Assembly (NCBI RefSeq): GCF_015291885.1
Contig: NZ_CP036186.1
Location: 3,685,001 to 3,749,000 of the forward strand
Reading direction: 5' to 3'
DNA from: Stutzerimonas stutzeri
GTDB lineage: Bacteria > Pseudomonadota > Gammaproteobacteria > Pseudomonadales > Pseudomonadaceae
Length of the DNA stretch: 64,000 bases
The position numbers and the translations under genes are program-made. Positions 37,862 through 48,665 of this stretch are shown piece after piece; position 1 is the stretch's first letter, and each line of letters opens with the position of its first letter. The notes under the pieces were generated by a model. It searched no databases. It saw only the letters and a program-made list of their open reading frames with translations, and had not been told where the DNA came from.

Positions 37862-40800
37862 ATGAATATCCGCCCATACGCGCTTTTGCTTGGCAGTTTC
37901 TGTTATATCGGGCTTTCCCTGCAAACCGCGCTTGCCGATGACACAGAAATCTATGTCAGTCGCAAGCTATCGGAAGACCAGCAGATACGTCCCAACTTGC
38001 TGTTCGTGATCGACAACTCTGGCTCCATGCTGTCCGCCGTCCCCGGAACCAAATGCGCCGATGGAGATAGGGACTACCCAAACCGCTGCGACCGTAGGAC
38101 CAATCAAAAGACCAGAATGCAGGTTGTAAAGGACGTAACAAACGAACTCATTGACGAGTTGAGACTAAGTGACGATGTCAATGTTGGCCTGATGCATTTC
38201 GATACAGCGGTTAGATACAGCGGCCGCAATATCGATTACTCAAAAAGCTATCAGGGCGGCATGGTGGCCATTCCTGTTGGACGCATTAGCAGTAATGCCG
38301 ACGCACTCAAGGAAGAAATTAACAAACTCTACGCCCTGACCAACACTCCACTATCCGAAACCTACTATGAAGCTGCCCTGTATATGAGAGGGGAACAGCC
38401 AAAATTTGGCGATGACACTCAGGCTGGCTATGAAGATGGGAAAGGCTCTAAAAGAGAGAACAAACCCAGCGTACCGGGTTCGAAAAACGGCAATAGATAC
38501 AAAAGCCCCATCGAATATTCCTGCCAGAAAAGCAATATCATCCTGCTGACGGACGGCGAGCCGACTTACGATAACGCCGCCAACAATGATATTCGCTCAC
38601 TGATCAGCACCCCCGGCGAAACCAACACACAATATCTGCCCGCCACCTGCCGTAACCCTGGTACCAGCAGCACTAGCCGTAGCGGCGAGTGCATGCCCCA
38701 CCTCGCCGAGCACCTTGCCAACCAAGATATCAGCAGTAGTCAACCCGGCAAGCAAACCGTCAACACCTATACCATCGGTTTCGCTACCAACCAGACCCTG
38801 CTGCAGAACACTGCCAACGCTGGCAATGGTCGCTACTTCACCACGGACAATACATCCGGCCTGGTCGATGCTCTCAAGTCGATCCTCGTGGAAATCCTCG
38901 CGGAAAATACGACATTCGCCACGCCCAGTGTTGCAGTAAGTGCCTACAACAACCTGGGCTACCGCAACGACCTATATTACGCCCTGTTCCGTCCGGCCGA
39001 AGGCGCACGCTGGGTCGGCAACGTCAAACGCTACCGAGCCGAAACCACGACGGATGCCAACGGCAATACCATTACCCAGGTCGTGGACAAAAACGGTCAG
39101 CCGGCCATCGACGAGTCCACCGGCTTCTTCCGAGACAACTCCTCCAGCTTCTGGTCCAGCCTTGATGGCCGCGATGTGGAAAAAGGCGGTGTGGCCGGCA
39201 CGTTGAACGAGCCGGCCAACCGCAAGATTTTCACCTGGACAGCAGCAGACCGCAGCCCCAGCGCCAGTACGGGCAGCGAGGCCCTGTCCAGCCAGCTGAA
39301 TGAGAACAACAGCGCCCTGACCCAGGCACTGCTCGGAGTCAACAGTAGCGAAGCCAGAACAAAAGCCATCCAGTGGGGCCGCGGCCAGAACCCGGACAGC
39401 CCGGCCCAGGCCCGCCGGCAACTGGCGGACGTACTGCACAACGAGCCCCGTCTGGCCGCCTACAAGACCGATGAGGACCTGGAGCGGGCTGGCACTGCGA
39501 CTTCACCCGAACAGCTCTATATGTTCTTCGGCACCAACGAAGGCTTTATCCACGCCGTGGACCCCAGCAACGGTCAGGAAAAATTCGCCTTTATCCCCAA
39601 GGAATTGCTGCCCAACCTGAGCGCCTACTATCAGAACCCAAAAGGCTCGGACCAGAAACGCTACGGCATGGATGGCCAGTTCAACCTCTGGGTTGAATAC
39701 GGTGACCTAGATATCAATGCCAAAACCCGCAGCATCAGCAAGAGCTACCTCTATGCCGGCATGCGCCGGGGCGGCAAGAACTACTACGCGCTCGATGTGA
39801 CGAATATTGATCAACCAAAACTCAAATGGGTGATCAAGGGCGGCGCAACACCCGGTTTCGAAAAGCTGGGACAAACCTGGTCCACGCCCAAACTGGCCAA
39901 TATCAAGCTCAACGGCACGCAAACCAAGGTGCTGGTATTCACCGGCGGCTATGACCCACAACAGGATAACGACAGCCCCAACACACCCCTTGCCGGCGAT
40001 ACCCAGGGCAATGCGCTGTATATCGTCAATGCCGAAACCGGCCAGTTGATCTGGCGAGCCGGGCACAGCTCCGAGACAGGCGCCAACCTGAAGCTGGCCG
40101 AGATGACTCACAGCATGCCGGCTGATCCGGTGATCATCGATGCCAACGGCGACGGCCTGGCTGACATCATTTATGCCGTCGATGCTCGCGCCCAGGTGTT
40201 CCGCTTCGATATCGACAATGCCAGTAGCTCAGCCAGCGCCCTCGCCACCGGTGGGCGCATCGCCAAGCTGGGTGGCGACACCGCCCTGGACAATCGCCGT
40301 TTCTTCAGCATGCCGGACGTGGCCATGGTCCGGGAGCGTGGCGGCAAGAGTTACTTTGCCATCGCCATCGGCTCCGGCTACCGCTCCCACCCGCTCAACG
40401 AAGACACCATCGACCGTTTCTATGTGCTTCAGGATGGCCCACTGTTCAGCAAGCCGAAAGATGGTATTTACACCACCCTCACCGAGGACGACCTGCTGGA
40501 CGTTTCCAGCGTGGATCTCACTGATGCTGAAGCCGCAGGGATTCAGGAGGAAATCGCCGAAGCCGAAGCCGCCATCGCCGCGCTGAACCAGGCGGTCGCC
40601 GCTGCACGCGATGCCTTCAATGCCTACAAGGAGTCCTCAGGCTTTACCTCCAAATACAACGCCATGCTGCAGGCCAACAACGCTGCCAACAGCCTGCAGG
40701 CAGAGATCGATGCGTTGATGGCAAGCGATCCCTATCTGCAAGCTCATGCAGCCGAAAGCAGTGAGCAGAGCAAGCTGCAGCAGGGGCTGCTGGAAAGCCA

Positions 40801-42181
40801 AAACACCCTGAAGGCACTGCAGGATGCGATTGCCGCTGCCGCCCCAGACCTGGCGGACAAGGAGGACGCGTACGAAGCGGCCAAGGCACACTTAGCTACC
40901 ATTGATGAGGATGACCCTACCTATGCAGACGCTAAGCAGGCCTATGAGAGCGCCAAAGGCGACTGGGACGCTGCAGACGGCAAGCAAACAGCGCGCTCTG
41001 AGCAAAGAACAAAGCTGGCTGAGATCTACAGCACCCTGATCAGCCTGCAGGCCGAACTGAACTCCGCTTACCAGGGGATCCTGGATCAGGAGCGGGCGAT
41101 CCTCGATGCGGTGGCAGCCTCAGCGAGTGAATCCACCGTCGATAACTTGCGCTCCGGGTTGGAAACCTTGAACCAAGATTATGGCAACCATCCCGCCGCT
41201 CTCAAACGTGATGGCCTCAACGCAGCCGAAGGCAGCAGCACCCAACTACTGAGCGCACTGAATCGGCTCAAAGATGCCATCCATAGGGACGCCGCCAGCC
41301 AAATCGACGGCGTATTGGCCGATCTGAGCACACAGCTTTCGCCGCTTGCGCCCTCGCTCGTCGAGTCCGAGCTGCTGGCACGCGAGGAGGCGGCCAAACA
41401 CACGGAGCTTGCTGCAAAAGCCGCCAACCTTGAAGGCAACGTGGATTTTGCAGCGGAGCTGGAATCGCAACGGCTTGCGCAGTCAGGGCAGGCCTCAGCC
41501 GCCCAGGCAGAAGCCAATGACATCGCTTCCGGCCCCTACCAAGCGTCTTCCGCCCTGCTGAACGCCGAGCAGCTGGCTGCGGCCAAAGCGCTTTACGGCA
41601 ACGACCTGACGATGTTCGAGGCCTATCAGTTCCTGCTCGACCAGGCGCAGTTGGCCGTAACCGACAGCGAAGATGGCGTGCCGGCGCTGCGCAAGGAGAT
41701 CAACCAACTCTATGGCCAACTGGTCCCTGGCAACAGCTACACGCCTAACCCGTCCTTGCTGGCTGGCAGCAAGGGCTGGTTCATGCGCCTACCCAAGGGC
41801 GAAAAGGTGTTGTCGTCCCCGCTGATCTTCAGGGGCGCACTGTTCTTCACCACGTTCAGCCCTCGTGGCGAGACCATCACCACGTGCGGCCCCGACGTCG
41901 GCCGCGGGCGAGCCTATGCGCTGAATCTTCGCGACGCCAGCGCGATCCTCGCGGTGAACGATGCGCCCATCCGCAGCTATGCGCTGCTGCGCTCCGGCAT
42001 TCCGCCAGCGCCAACGGTGCTGTTCAACGAAGACGGACCGCCACGTGTCATCATCGGCACCGAAGTGCTGAACGACCGCCCCAAGGACGGTGATGGCGAT
42101 GAACCGGAGTGCATCGGCGGCGTCGGCTTCTGCGACAAGGATAGAAGCCCGGTCAGCAAAACCTACTGGAGAGAGAACTGA
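37862..42181 (+). CDS. pilY1: Type IV pilus tip adhesin PilY1, enlarged
   Basis: 1439 residues against about 1160 in P. aeruginosa. Signal peptide to about residue 25; von Willebrand A domain (about 45-350) with MIDAS DNSGSM and TDGEPT; C-terminal PilY1 propeller from about 380 with the Ca2+ loop DANGDGLAD near 760-768. From about residue 885 to 1300 an Ala/Glu/Gln-rich coiled-coil block interrupts the propeller, which resumes at [16 protein letters not shown] and ends normally in KTYWREN. ATG at 37862 has AAAGGA 9 nt upstream; the ATG at 37844 overlapping the previous stop is the alternative. Known role: tip adhesin, mechanosensing and pilus priming with the minor pilins. Confidence 0.93.
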   Translation: MNIRPYALLLGSFCYIGLSLQTALADDTEIYVSRKLSEDQQIRPNLLFVIDNSGSMLSAVPGTKCADGDRDYPNRCDRRTNQKTRMQVVKDVTNELIDELRLSDDVNVGLMHFDTAVRYSGRNIDYSKSYQGGMVAIPVGRISSNADALKEEINKLYALTNTPLSETYYEAALYMRGEQPKFGDDTQAGYEDGKGSKRENKPSVPGSKNGNRYKSPIEYSCQKSNIILLTDGEPTYDNAANNDIRSLISTPGETNTQYLPATCRNPGTSSTSRSGECMPHLAEHLANQDISSSQPGKQTVNTYTIGFATNQTLLQNTANAGNGRYFTTDNTSGLVDALKSILVEILAENTTFATPSVAVSAYNNLGYRNDLYYALFRPAEGARWVGNVKRYRAETTTDANGNTITQVVDKNGQPAIDESTGFFRDNSSSFWSSLDGRDVEKGGVAGTLNEPANRKIFTWTAADRSPSASTGSEALSSQLNENNSALTQALLGVNSSEARTKAIQWGRGQNPDSPAQARRQLADVLHNEPRLAAYKTDEDLERAGTATSPEQLYMFFGTNEGFIHAVDPSNGQEKFAFIPKELLPNLSAYYQNPKGSDQKRYGMDGQFNLWVEYGDLDINAKTRSISKSYLYAGMRRGGKNYYALDVTNIDQPKLKWVIKGGATPGFEKLGQTWSTPKLANIKLNGTQTKVLVFTGGYDPQQDNDSPNTPLAGDTQGNALYIVNAETGQLIWRAGHSSETGANLKLAEMTHSMPADPVIIDANGDGLADIIYAVDARAQVFRFDIDNASSSASALATGGRIAKLGGDTALDNRRFFSMPDVAMVRERGGKSYFAIAIGSGYRSHPLNEDTIDRFYVLQDGPLFSKPKDGIYTTLTEDDLLDVSSVDLTDAEAAGIQEEIAEAEAAIAALNQAVAAARDAFNAYKESSGFTSKYNAMLQANNAANSLQAEIDALMASDPYLQAHAAESSEQSKLQQGLLESQNTLKALQDAIAAAAPDLADKEDAYEAAKAHLATIDEDDPTYADAKQAYESAKGDWDAADGKQTARSEQRTKLAEIYSTLISLQAELNSAYQGILDQERAILDAVAASASESTVDNLRSGLETLNQDYGNHPAALKRDGLNAAEGSSTQLLSALNRLKDAIHRDAASQIDGVLADLSTQLSPLAPSLVESELLAREEAAKHTELAAKAANLEGNVDFAAELESQRLAQSGQASAAQAEANDIASGPYQASSALLNAEQLAAAKALYGNDLTMFEAYQFLLDQAQLAVTDSEDGVPALRKEINQLYGQLVPGNSYTPNPSLLAGSKGWFMRLPKGEKVLSSPLIFRGALFFTTFSPRGETITTCGPDVGRGRAYALNLRDASAILAVNDAPIRSYALLRSGIPPAPTVLFNEDGPPRVIIGTEVLNDRPKDGDGDEPECIGGVGFCDKDRSPVSKTYWREN
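40513..41763 (+). other. Region of pilY1 encoding a long coiled-coil insertion
   Basis: About 417 codons without any propeller motif, dominated by Ala, Glu, Gln, Leu and Ser in heptad-like order (for example [20 protein letters not shown] and [20 protein letters not shown]). Flanks are normal PilY1 sequence on both sides (TEDDLLD before, [14 protein letters not shown] after). Base composition resembles the rest of the gene. Confidence 0.85.
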
Positions 42182-42597
42182 TGCGACACCAGAGCGGCTT
42201 TACGCTGATCGAACTGATGATTGTGGTGGCGGTGATCGGCATTTTGGCCGCTATCGCCTACCCCAACTATCAGCAGTACCAACTCAAGGCTGGCCGCTCC
42301 GACGGCCATGCCAAACTGACACAGCTGATGCAAATGCAGGAGCGGCTTTATTCGCAGAATCAAACCTACAGTACTGATCTGGGTGCCGGCGCCAACACTG
42401 CAGTGCTCAGCGATGAGCAGCGCTACAGCATTACAGCCGAGGCCTGCGCCGCTGGCACGCCACTAGCACGTTGCGTGCGGCTGGTCGCCACTGCCATCAA
42501 CCAGCAGGTTGCCGATACCCAGTGTGGCAATCTCATCCTCACCAGCCGGGGTGAAAAGCTCATATCGGGGACAGGGACACGGGAGAGCTGCTGGTAA
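42181..42597 (+). CDS. pilE: Type IV pilus minor pilin PilE
   Basis: 138 residues. Leader MRHQSG, then [24 protein letters not shown], the standard type IVa pilin helix with E5, and a small C-terminal domain with Cys pairs near the end. Its ATG overlaps the pilY1 stop (TGATG). Small size and position identify PilE rather than the major pilin PilA. Confidence 0.93.
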   Translation: MRHQSGFTLIELMIVVAVIGILAAIAYPNYQQYQLKAGRSDGHAKLTQLMQMQERLYSQNQTYSTDLGAGANTAVLSDEQRYSITAEACAAGTPLARCVRLVATAINQQVADTQCGNLILTSRGEKLISGTGTRESCW

Positions 42598-42635
42598 AAA
42601 GGCCGTAGCCCGACGGCGCTAAGCCAGAACCAATA

Positions 42636-42665
42636 AAAAAGCCGACCCATACGAGTCGGCTTTTT
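42636..42665. terminator. Bidirectional terminator between pilE and ispH
   Basis: 11-bp stem (42636-42646 with 42655-42665) with an 8-nt loop; A-run on one side and T-run on the other, so it works for both converging units. Confidence 0.92.
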
Positions 42666-42683
42666 CATATCAGCAATTACATC

Positions 42684-43628
42684 TCACAGCTGCCTGACCC
42701 TTAATTCCTTCGGCATCGAGAACGTCACGTTCTCCGGTCGCCCTTCCAGCTCATCCATGCCTGTCGCGCCCCACTCGCGCAACTGGTCGATCACCCCACG
42801 CACCAGCACTTCCGGGGCCGATGCGCCGGCGGTGATGCCGATACGCTCGACGCTCTCGAACCATTCTCGCTTGAGGTCCTCGGCGCCGTCGATCAGATAG
42901 GCCGGGGTGTTCATGCGCTCTGCCAGCTCACGCAGACGGTTTGAGTTTGAGCTGTTGGGGCTGCCGACCACCAGTACCACGTCGCATTCATCGGCCAATT
43001 GCTTTACCGCATCCTGGCGATTCTGCGTGGCGTAGCAGATGTCATCCTTGCGTGGACCACCGATGCTCGGGTACTTGCTGCGCAGCGCGTCGATGACGCG
43101 ACTGGTGTCATCCATGGACAACGTGGTCTGGGTGACGAATGCCAGCGCCTCGGGGTTGCGCACCTGCAGCTGGGCGACATCCTCTTCATCCTCGACCAGG
43201 TAGATCGTGCCGCCATTGCGCGCGTCGTACTGCCCCATGGTCCCTTCGACTTCCGGGTGGCCCTGGTGGCCGATGAGGATGCACTCGCGCCCTTCACGAC
43301 TGTACTTGGCCACTTCCAGATGCACCTTGGTGACCAGCGGACAGGTGGCGTCGAACACCTTCAGGCCGCGCTTCTCGGCTTCCTGTCGAACGGCCTGCGA
43401 AACGCCATGGGCGCTGAAGATGACGATGACGTTGTCCGGCACCTGATCCAGCTCCTCGACGAAGACCGCACCGCGGGCACGCAGGTCTTCCACGACGAAC
43501 TTGTTGTGCACGACCTCATGTCGCACATAGATCGGAGGACCGAAGACTTCCAAGGCGCGGTTGACGATTTCGATGGCGCGATCTACACCCGCGCAGAAGC
43601 CGCGAGGGTTGGCGAGTTTGATTTGCAT
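42684..43628 (-). CDS. ispH: 4-Hydroxy-3-methylbut-2-enyl diphosphate reductase
   Basis: 314 residues, last enzyme of the MEP isoprenoid pathway. Three Cys ligands of the FeS cluster are seen in [11 protein letters not shown] (C12), [10 protein letters not shown] (near C96) and SPN-containing C-terminal region after [16 protein letters not shown]; catalytic E is in the VEGTMGQ segment. Start at 43628 matches the family N-terminus ([11 protein letters not shown]). Last gene of ribF-ileS-lspA-fkpB-ispH. Confidence 0.97.
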   Translation of the reverse strand: MQIKLANPRGFCAGVDRAIEIVNRALEVFGPPIYVRHEVVHNKFVVEDLRARGAVFVEELDQVPDNVIVIFSAHGVSQAVRQEAEKRGLKVFDATCPLVTKVHLEVAKYSREGRECILIGHQGHPEVEGTMGQYDARNGGTIYLVEDEEDVAQLQVRNPEALAFVTQTTLSMDDTSRVIDALRSKYPSIGGPRKDDICYATQNRQDAVKQLADECDVVLVVGSPNSSNSNRLRELAERMNTPAYLIDGAEDLKREWFESVERIGITAGASAPEVLVRGVIDQLREWGATGMDELEGRPENVTFSMPKELRVRQL

Positions 43629-43746
43629 GATGGGTCTCGGCACGCGAAGGCTTGATGACGGGGGAGTGTAACGCGATACGTGCGGGCTTTCTCGGGTGCC
43701 CTTCGTCAGCCAGCGGACGCGAACGCCTCCGCCGACTGCGAGCCGG

Positions 43747-44184
43747 TTACACCGGTTTGACGTCGATGATCTCGACTTCGAAGGTAAGGGTCTTGCCAGC
43801 CAATGGATGATTGAAATCGACGGTAACCTGACTATCGTCGAACGCCTTCACCACACCCGGCAGCTCGGTGCGCGCAGCATCCTGAAAACTGACCATCAGC
43901 CCTTCGGAAAGCTCCATTCCGGCGAACTGACTGCGTGGCATGACCTGCACATTCTGCTGGTTGACCTGACCGAAGCCCTGCTCCGGCGCAATCTGCAGGG
44001 TGCGCTTGTCACCTGCCTTGAGTCCGTAGAGTTGCTGCTCGAAGCCTGGCAGCAGGTTGCCATCGCCCACCTTGAAGGTGGCAGGCTTCTTGTCGAACGT
44101 GCTGTCGACCAGCTCACCCGTCTCCAGGCCGAGCGCAAAATGCAGGGTGACTTCCTTGTCCGGCCCAATGCGCTGTTCAGTCAT
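43747..44184 (-). CDS. fkpB: FKBP-type peptidyl-prolyl isomerase (SlpA/FkpB)
   Basis: 145 residues. Single SlyD-like FKBP domain ([19 protein letters not shown] ... [18 protein letters not shown]) with an inserted-in-flap loop but no His-rich tail, as in SlpA/FkpB. Overlaps the lspA end by 8 bp. Position between lspA and ispH is the usual one. Confidence 0.93.
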   Translation of the reverse strand: MTEQRIGPDKEVTLHFALGLETGELVDSTFDKKPATFKVGDGNLLPGFEQQLYGLKAGDKRTLQIAPEQGFGQVNQQNVQVMPRSQFAGMELSEGLMVSFQDAARTELPGVVKAFDDSQVTVDFNHPLAGKTLTFEVEIIDVKPV

Positions 44185-44680
44185 GTGCGGCTTCTCCGGT
44201 CTTGTTGCCCTTGAACATATCCAGCGCCAGCATCACGGCGCCGACGGTGATGGCGCTATCGGCGATATTGAATGCAGGGAAATACCAGCGATTCTGCCAA
44301 TGCACCAGGATGAAATCGACCACATGGCCCAGCACCACGCGGTCGTAGAGATTGCCAATCGCACCGCCCAGAACCAGCGCCAGCGCGACGGCCAGCCAGG
44401 TTTCGTTCGGTTTTAGACGCTTAAGCCAGACCACCAGCACGACACTGACGCCAACCGCGATGACCGCAAACAGCCAGCGCTGCCAGCCACCGTGATCGGC
44501 GAGGAAGCTGAACGCCGCACCGGTGTTGTAAGCCAGCGTCCAGGCGAAGTAGCCGGGAACTACGTCGACCTTTTGATACAGGCTGAAATTGGCCTCGAAG
44601 TAGTGTTTTGTCGCCTGATCGAAGGCGATCACCAGCACACTGAGCCAAAGCCAGGGGAGCCTGCCGAAACGTGCACTCAT
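44177..44680 (-). CDS. lspA: Lipoprotein signal peptidase (signal peptidase II)
   Basis: 167 residues, four membrane helices. Aspartyl protease motifs are in FDQATKHYF, the NTGAAFSFLADHGGWQRW segment, GGAIGNLYDRVVLGHVVDFI and FNIADSAITVGAV, giving the two catalytic Asp. Start at 44680 (SARFGRLPW); an upstream in-frame ATG reads through a repeat element and is rejected. Processes prolipoproteins such as the DUF4136 proteins in this window. Confidence 0.96.
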   Translation of the reverse strand: MSARFGRLPWLWLSVLVIAFDQATKHYFEANFSLYQKVDVVPGYFAWTLAYNTGAAFSFLADHGGWQRWLFAVIAVGVSVVLVVWLKRLKPNETWLAVALALVLGGAIGNLYDRVVLGHVVDFILVHWQNRWYFPAFNIADSAITVGAVMLALDMFKGNKTGEAAHD

Positions 44681-44757
44681 ACCGTAGCCTCCGCTAGCAC
44701 ACCGCGCGGCAAGGTGGTGGTGGTCCTTTCCCCACCGAAACAGAAGGCCACGTCGTA

Positions 44758-44782
44758 ATGGGGGGCTGAAGCCCACCCTACG
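44758..44782. repeat. REP-like palindrome in the ileS-lspA gap
   Basis: Reads on the minus strand as GTAGGGTGGGCTTCAGCCCC. GGGC-TGAA-GCCC forms a small hairpin. This kind of short palindrome is scattered through Pseudomonas genomes. Only one copy is seen here. Confidence 0.5.
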
Positions 44783-44797
44783 GCAGTAAGCACAGAG

Positions 44798-47629
44798 TCA
44801 CGCATAGTGGCGAACCTCACCAGCACCTTCGATGTTCTCGATGCAGCGCCCGCAGATTTCCGGATGCTCGGCATGAGCACCAACATCTGGAAGGTGATGC
44901 CAGCAACGCCCGCACTTGCTGTGCTCGGTCTTCTTGACCACCAGCTTGAGGCCGACCAATTCGCTCTCCACGGCTTCGGCTGGCGCCTGGGTCAGTGGTG
45001 CGATATCGACAGCAGAGGTGATCAGTACGAAGCGCAGCTCGTTGCCGAGCTTGGCCAACTCTGCAACCAGGGCATCTTCGGCATACAGCGTGACTTCCGC
45101 CTGCAGGTTGCCGCCAATGGTCTTGGCCGCACGCTGGTTTTCCAGCTCCTTGTTCACCGCGGTCTTGACTGCCATGACCTTGTCCCAGAAGGCGCGATCA
45201 AGCTCGGTGCCTTGCGGCAGTTCGGTCAGGCCGGTGTACCAGGTGTTGAGCATCACCGACTCGTTACGCTCACCCGGCAGGTACTGCCAGATTTCCTCGG
45301 CGGTGAACGCCAGGATCGGCGCGATCCAGCGCACCAGCGCCTCGGCGATGTGATACAGCGCGGTCTGGCAGGAGCGACGCGGCAGGCTGTCCGCACCGGT
45401 GGTGTACTGGCGGTCCTTGATGATGTCCAGATAGAAGCCGCCCAGCTCCTGCACGCAGAAGTTGTGCACCTTCTGGTAGACGTTCCAGAAGCGATAGGTG
45501 GTGTAGGCCTCCTCGATCTCCTGCTGCAGCAGCAGTGCGCGGTCGATGGCCCAGCGGTCCAGGGCGATCAGCTGATCATTCGGCACCATGTGCTGCGCGG
45601 GATCGAAGCCGTCGAGATTCGAGAGCAGGAAGCGTGCGGTGTTGCGGATACGACGGTAGGCATCGGCGCTGCGCTGCAGGATCTGCTTGGATACCGCCAT
45701 CTCGCCGGAATAGTCGGTGGCCGAGACCCACAGACGCAGGATGTCGGCGCCCATGCTGTCGGTGATTTCCTGCGGCGCGATGACGTTGCCGAGGGACTTG
45801 GACATCTTGCGGCCGTTCTCATCCACGGTGAAACCGTGGGTCAGCAGGCCCTTGTACGGCGCATGACCGTCGATGGCCGCGCCAGTCAGCAGCGATGAAT
45901 GGAACCAGCCGCGATGCTGGTCGGAGCCTTCCAGATAGAGGTCGGCACGCGGGCCGCTTTCGTGGCCCATGGGGTGCGAGCCGCGCATCACATGCCAGTG
46001 GGTGGTGCCGGAATCGAACCAGACATCGAGGGTGTCGGTGATCTTCTCATACTGCGCCGCTTCGTCGCCGAGCAACTCGGCTGCGTCGAGCTTCGACCAG
46101 GCCTCGATACCGCCCTGCTCCACACGCTGCGCCACGGCTTCCATCAGCTCCGCGGTACGCGGGTGCAGCTCGCCGCTTTCCTTGTGCAGAAAGAACGGAA
46201 TCGGCACACCCCAGGTGCGCTGACGCGAGATACACCAGTCCGGACGCCCGGCGATCATGCCGTGCAGGCGCGCCTGCCCCCAGCCCGGGACGAATTCGGT
46301 CTGCTCGATGGCCTCCAGCGCACGGCGACGCAGCGAACTGCCGTCGTGGGCGACCTTGTCCATGCCGACGAACCACTGCGCCGTGGCGCGGTAGATCAGC
46401 GGCGTCTTGTGCCGCCAGCAGTGCATGTAGCTGTGCTGGATCGACTCGTGCTTGAGCAGCGCGCCAACCTCGGCGAGCTTCTCGACGATCGCCGGGTTGG
46501 CCTTCCAGATGAACTGGCCGCCGAAGAACGGCAGATCCGATACGTAGACACCGTTACTCTGCACCGGGCCGAGAATATCGTCATTCTCCATGCCGTAGTG
46601 CTTGCAGGAGCGGAAGTCGTCCTCGCCGTATGCGGGCGCCGAATGGACGATACCGGTACCGGCACCGGTTTCCACGTAGTCGGCCAGATAGACCGGAGCG
46701 AAGCGCTCGTAGAACGGATGGCGGAAGCGGATCAGCTCCAACGCCTTGCCTTCGCAACGGGCGGTGATTTCACCGGCCAGGCCATAGCGCTGCAGACAGG
46801 ACTCCACCAGCTCCTCGGCCAGCACCAGCAGACGCTCGCCGGTGTCGACCAGCGCATAGACGAACTCGGGATGCACGTTCAGCGCCTGGTTGGCCGGAAT
46901 GGTCCAGGGCGTGGTGGTCCAGATCACGATGCTGGCAGGCTTGGCCAAATTGGGCAGACCGAACGCAGCAGCCAGCCTGTCGGCATCCTCGACCGCGAAC
47001 GCGACGTCGATGGCATCGGATTTCTTGTCCTGATACTCGACTTCCGCTTCGGCCAGCGCCGAACCGCAGTCGAAGCACCAGTTCACCGGCTTCAGGCCCT
47101 TGAAGACGAAGCCGCCTTCGACCAGCTTGGCCAAGGCGCGGATCTCGCCGGCTTCGTTGGCGAAGTCCATGGTCTTGTACGGGTTGTCCCAGTCACCCAG
47201 CACGCCGAGACGGATAAAGTCGGCCTTCTGCCCTTCGATCTGTTCGGCGGCATAGGCACGGCAGCGCTCGCGGGTCAGATCGGCCGGCTGGTTCTTGCCG
47301 AAGGTGGTCTCGACCTTGTGCTCGATCGGCAGACCGTGGCAATCCCAACCCGGCACATAAGGCGCGTCGAAGCCGGCCAGGGTGCGCGAGCGGACGATCA
47401 TGTCCTTGATCACCTTGTTTACCGCGTGACCAATGTGAATATTGCCGTTGGCATACGGCGGGCCATCGTGCAGGACGAACTTCGGGCGACCTTCGCCGAT
47501 CTGCCGCAGCTTCCGGTACAGGTCAATGCTGTTCCAGCGCTGCAGAATCTCCGGCTCGCGCTGTGGCAGACCGGCCTTCATCGGAAATGCCGTGGACGGC
47601 AGATTGAGGGTCGCTTTGTAATCGGTCAT
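44798..47629 (-). CDS. ileS: Isoleucyl-tRNA synthetase
   Basis: 943 residues, class I synthetase. HIGH motif as [10 protein letters not shown] (near residue 65), editing domain CP1 with [18 protein letters not shown] motif in [12 protein letters not shown] (near 605), anticodon-binding domain and a C-terminal zinc finger with CGRCW and CGRC. Bacterial type I form. Starts 1 bp beyond the ribF stop, so the two are coupled. Confidence 0.98.
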   Translation of the reverse strand: MTDYKATLNLPSTAFPMKAGLPQREPEILQRWNSIDLYRKLRQIGEGRPKFVLHDGPPYANGNIHIGHAVNKVIKDMIVRSRTLAGFDAPYVPGWDCHGLPIEHKVETTFGKNQPADLTRERCRAYAAEQIEGQKADFIRLGVLGDWDNPYKTMDFANEAGEIRALAKLVEGGFVFKGLKPVNWCFDCGSALAEAEVEYQDKKSDAIDVAFAVEDADRLAAAFGLPNLAKPASIVIWTTTPWTIPANQALNVHPEFVYALVDTGERLLVLAEELVESCLQRYGLAGEITARCEGKALELIRFRHPFYERFAPVYLADYVETGAGTGIVHSAPAYGEDDFRSCKHYGMENDDILGPVQSNGVYVSDLPFFGGQFIWKANPAIVEKLAEVGALLKHESIQHSYMHCWRHKTPLIYRATAQWFVGMDKVAHDGSSLRRRALEAIEQTEFVPGWGQARLHGMIAGRPDWCISRQRTWGVPIPFFLHKESGELHPRTAELMEAVAQRVEQGGIEAWSKLDAAELLGDEAAQYEKITDTLDVWFDSGTTHWHVMRGSHPMGHESGPRADLYLEGSDQHRGWFHSSLLTGAAIDGHAPYKGLLTHGFTVDENGRKMSKSLGNVIAPQEITDSMGADILRLWVSATDYSGEMAVSKQILQRSADAYRRIRNTARFLLSNLDGFDPAQHMVPNDQLIALDRWAIDRALLLQQEIEEAYTTYRFWNVYQKVHNFCVQELGGFYLDIIKDRQYTTGADSLPRRSCQTALYHIAEALVRWIAPILAFTAEEIWQYLPGERNESVMLNTWYTGLTELPQGTELDRAFWDKVMAVKTAVNKELENQRAAKTIGGNLQAEVTLYAEDALVAELAKLGNELRFVLITSAVDIAPLTQAPAEAVESELVGLKLVVKKTEHSKCGRCWHHLPDVGAHAEHPEICGRCIENIEGAGEVRHYA

Positions 47630-47630
47630 T

Positions 47631-48581
47631 TCAGTCCTGACTCGTCATAAGGGGTGAAGCCCGCCAGTAATCACGGGCAGCGGCGATGTCGGCATCAATC
47701 GCCGTCTTGAGCGCCTCCAGCGAGGCAAAGCGCTGCTCGTCGCGCAGCTTGCGATGAAAGGTCACCTGCACCAGACGGCCGTACAGGTCGCCCTGATAAT
47801 CGAGCAGATGCACTTCCAGATGTGGTTTACCGTCACTCTCGACCGTGGGCCGCATGCCGATGTTGGCGACACCGGCAAGCGATTTTCCATCCAATTCGAG
47901 ACTGACCAGGAACACGCCACTTAGCGGCGTATTGCGACGCTTGAGCTGCACATTGGCAGTCGGTGCGCCGAGCTGGCGACCTAGCTTTTGCCCATGCATG
48001 ACCCGACCGGTGATACCGAACGGCCTGCCGAGCAGCGCCTCGGCGCAGGCCAGATCACCCTCTGCCAGCACCTGGCGCAGCCGCGTACTGCTGACCCGCT
48101 CGCCATCCACCTCAATGGTGGTCGCGGCCTCAACCGAGAAGCCTTCGGCCGCGCCGGCCTTGAGCAGGAAATCGAAATCGCCGGCGCGGTCGCAACCGAA
48201 ACGGAAATCGTCACCCACCTCCAGGTGCTGCACTCCCAGCCCTTCCACCAGCGTGGCATGGACGAACTCGGCGGCACTCAGCTCACGCAGGCGGCGATTG
48301 AACGCCAGACACAGCACCAGATCGACCCCCTGCTCGCTCAGGAGCTGCAGCTTTTCACGCAACCGGGTGAGCCGTGCCGGCGCCTTGTCCGGCGAAAAGA
48401 ACTCACGCGGTTGCGGCTCGAAGATCACCACACAACTGGGCAGCCCCAATTCGGCCGCACGCTCGCGCAGCCGCGCCAGGATGGCCTGATGCCCCCGGTG
48501 CACGCCGTCGAAATTGCCGATGGTGGCGACGCAACCCCGATGCCGGGGTCGCAGATTGTGAAGGCCTCGAACCAGCTGCAT
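47631..48581 (-). CDS. ribF: Bifunctional riboflavin kinase / FAD synthetase
   Basis: 316 residues. N-terminal nucleotidyl transferase with [14 protein letters not shown] (HxGH-like) and [10 protein letters not shown]-terminal riboflavin kinase with [11 protein letters not shown] and LEVHLLDY. Makes FMN and FAD. Start at 48581 (QLVRGLHNL). First gene of the ribF-ileS-lspA-fkpB-ispH operon, with a TATAAT about 29 bp upstream of the ATG. Confidence 0.96.
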   Translation of the reverse strand: MQLVRGLHNLRPRHRGCVATIGNFDGVHRGHQAILARLRERAAELGLPSCVVIFEPQPREFFSPDKAPARLTRLREKLQLLSEQGVDLVLCLAFNRRLRELSAAEFVHATLVEGLGVQHLEVGDDFRFGCDRAGDFDFLLKAGAAEGFSVEAATTIEVDGERVSSTRLRQVLAEGDLACAEALLGRPFGITGRVMHGQKLGRQLGAPTANVQLKRRNTPLSGVFLVSLELDGKSLAGVANIGMRPTVESDGKPHLEVHLLDYQGDLYGRLVQVTFHRKLRDEQRFASLEALKTAIDADIAAARDYWRASPLMTSQD

Positions 48582-48609
48582 ACCGCACTTCTTGCTTGAA
48601 AAGTGGCCG

Positions 48610-48615
48610 ATTATA
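48610..48615 (-). promoter_or_regulatory. -10 element of the ribF operon
   Basis: Perfect TATAAT on the minus strand, 29 bp before the ribF ATG. The -35 is poor (CTGTCC about 19 bp upstream). Confidence 0.5.
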
Positions 48616-48665
48616 CGCATGTGCCGAGCATCCCGGACAGGTTTGCGCCGCCCGTGAATCGTCGA

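Noticed and set aside
45899..47650. 583-codon plus-strand frame opposite ileS
   Set aside because: Antisense shadow of ileS.
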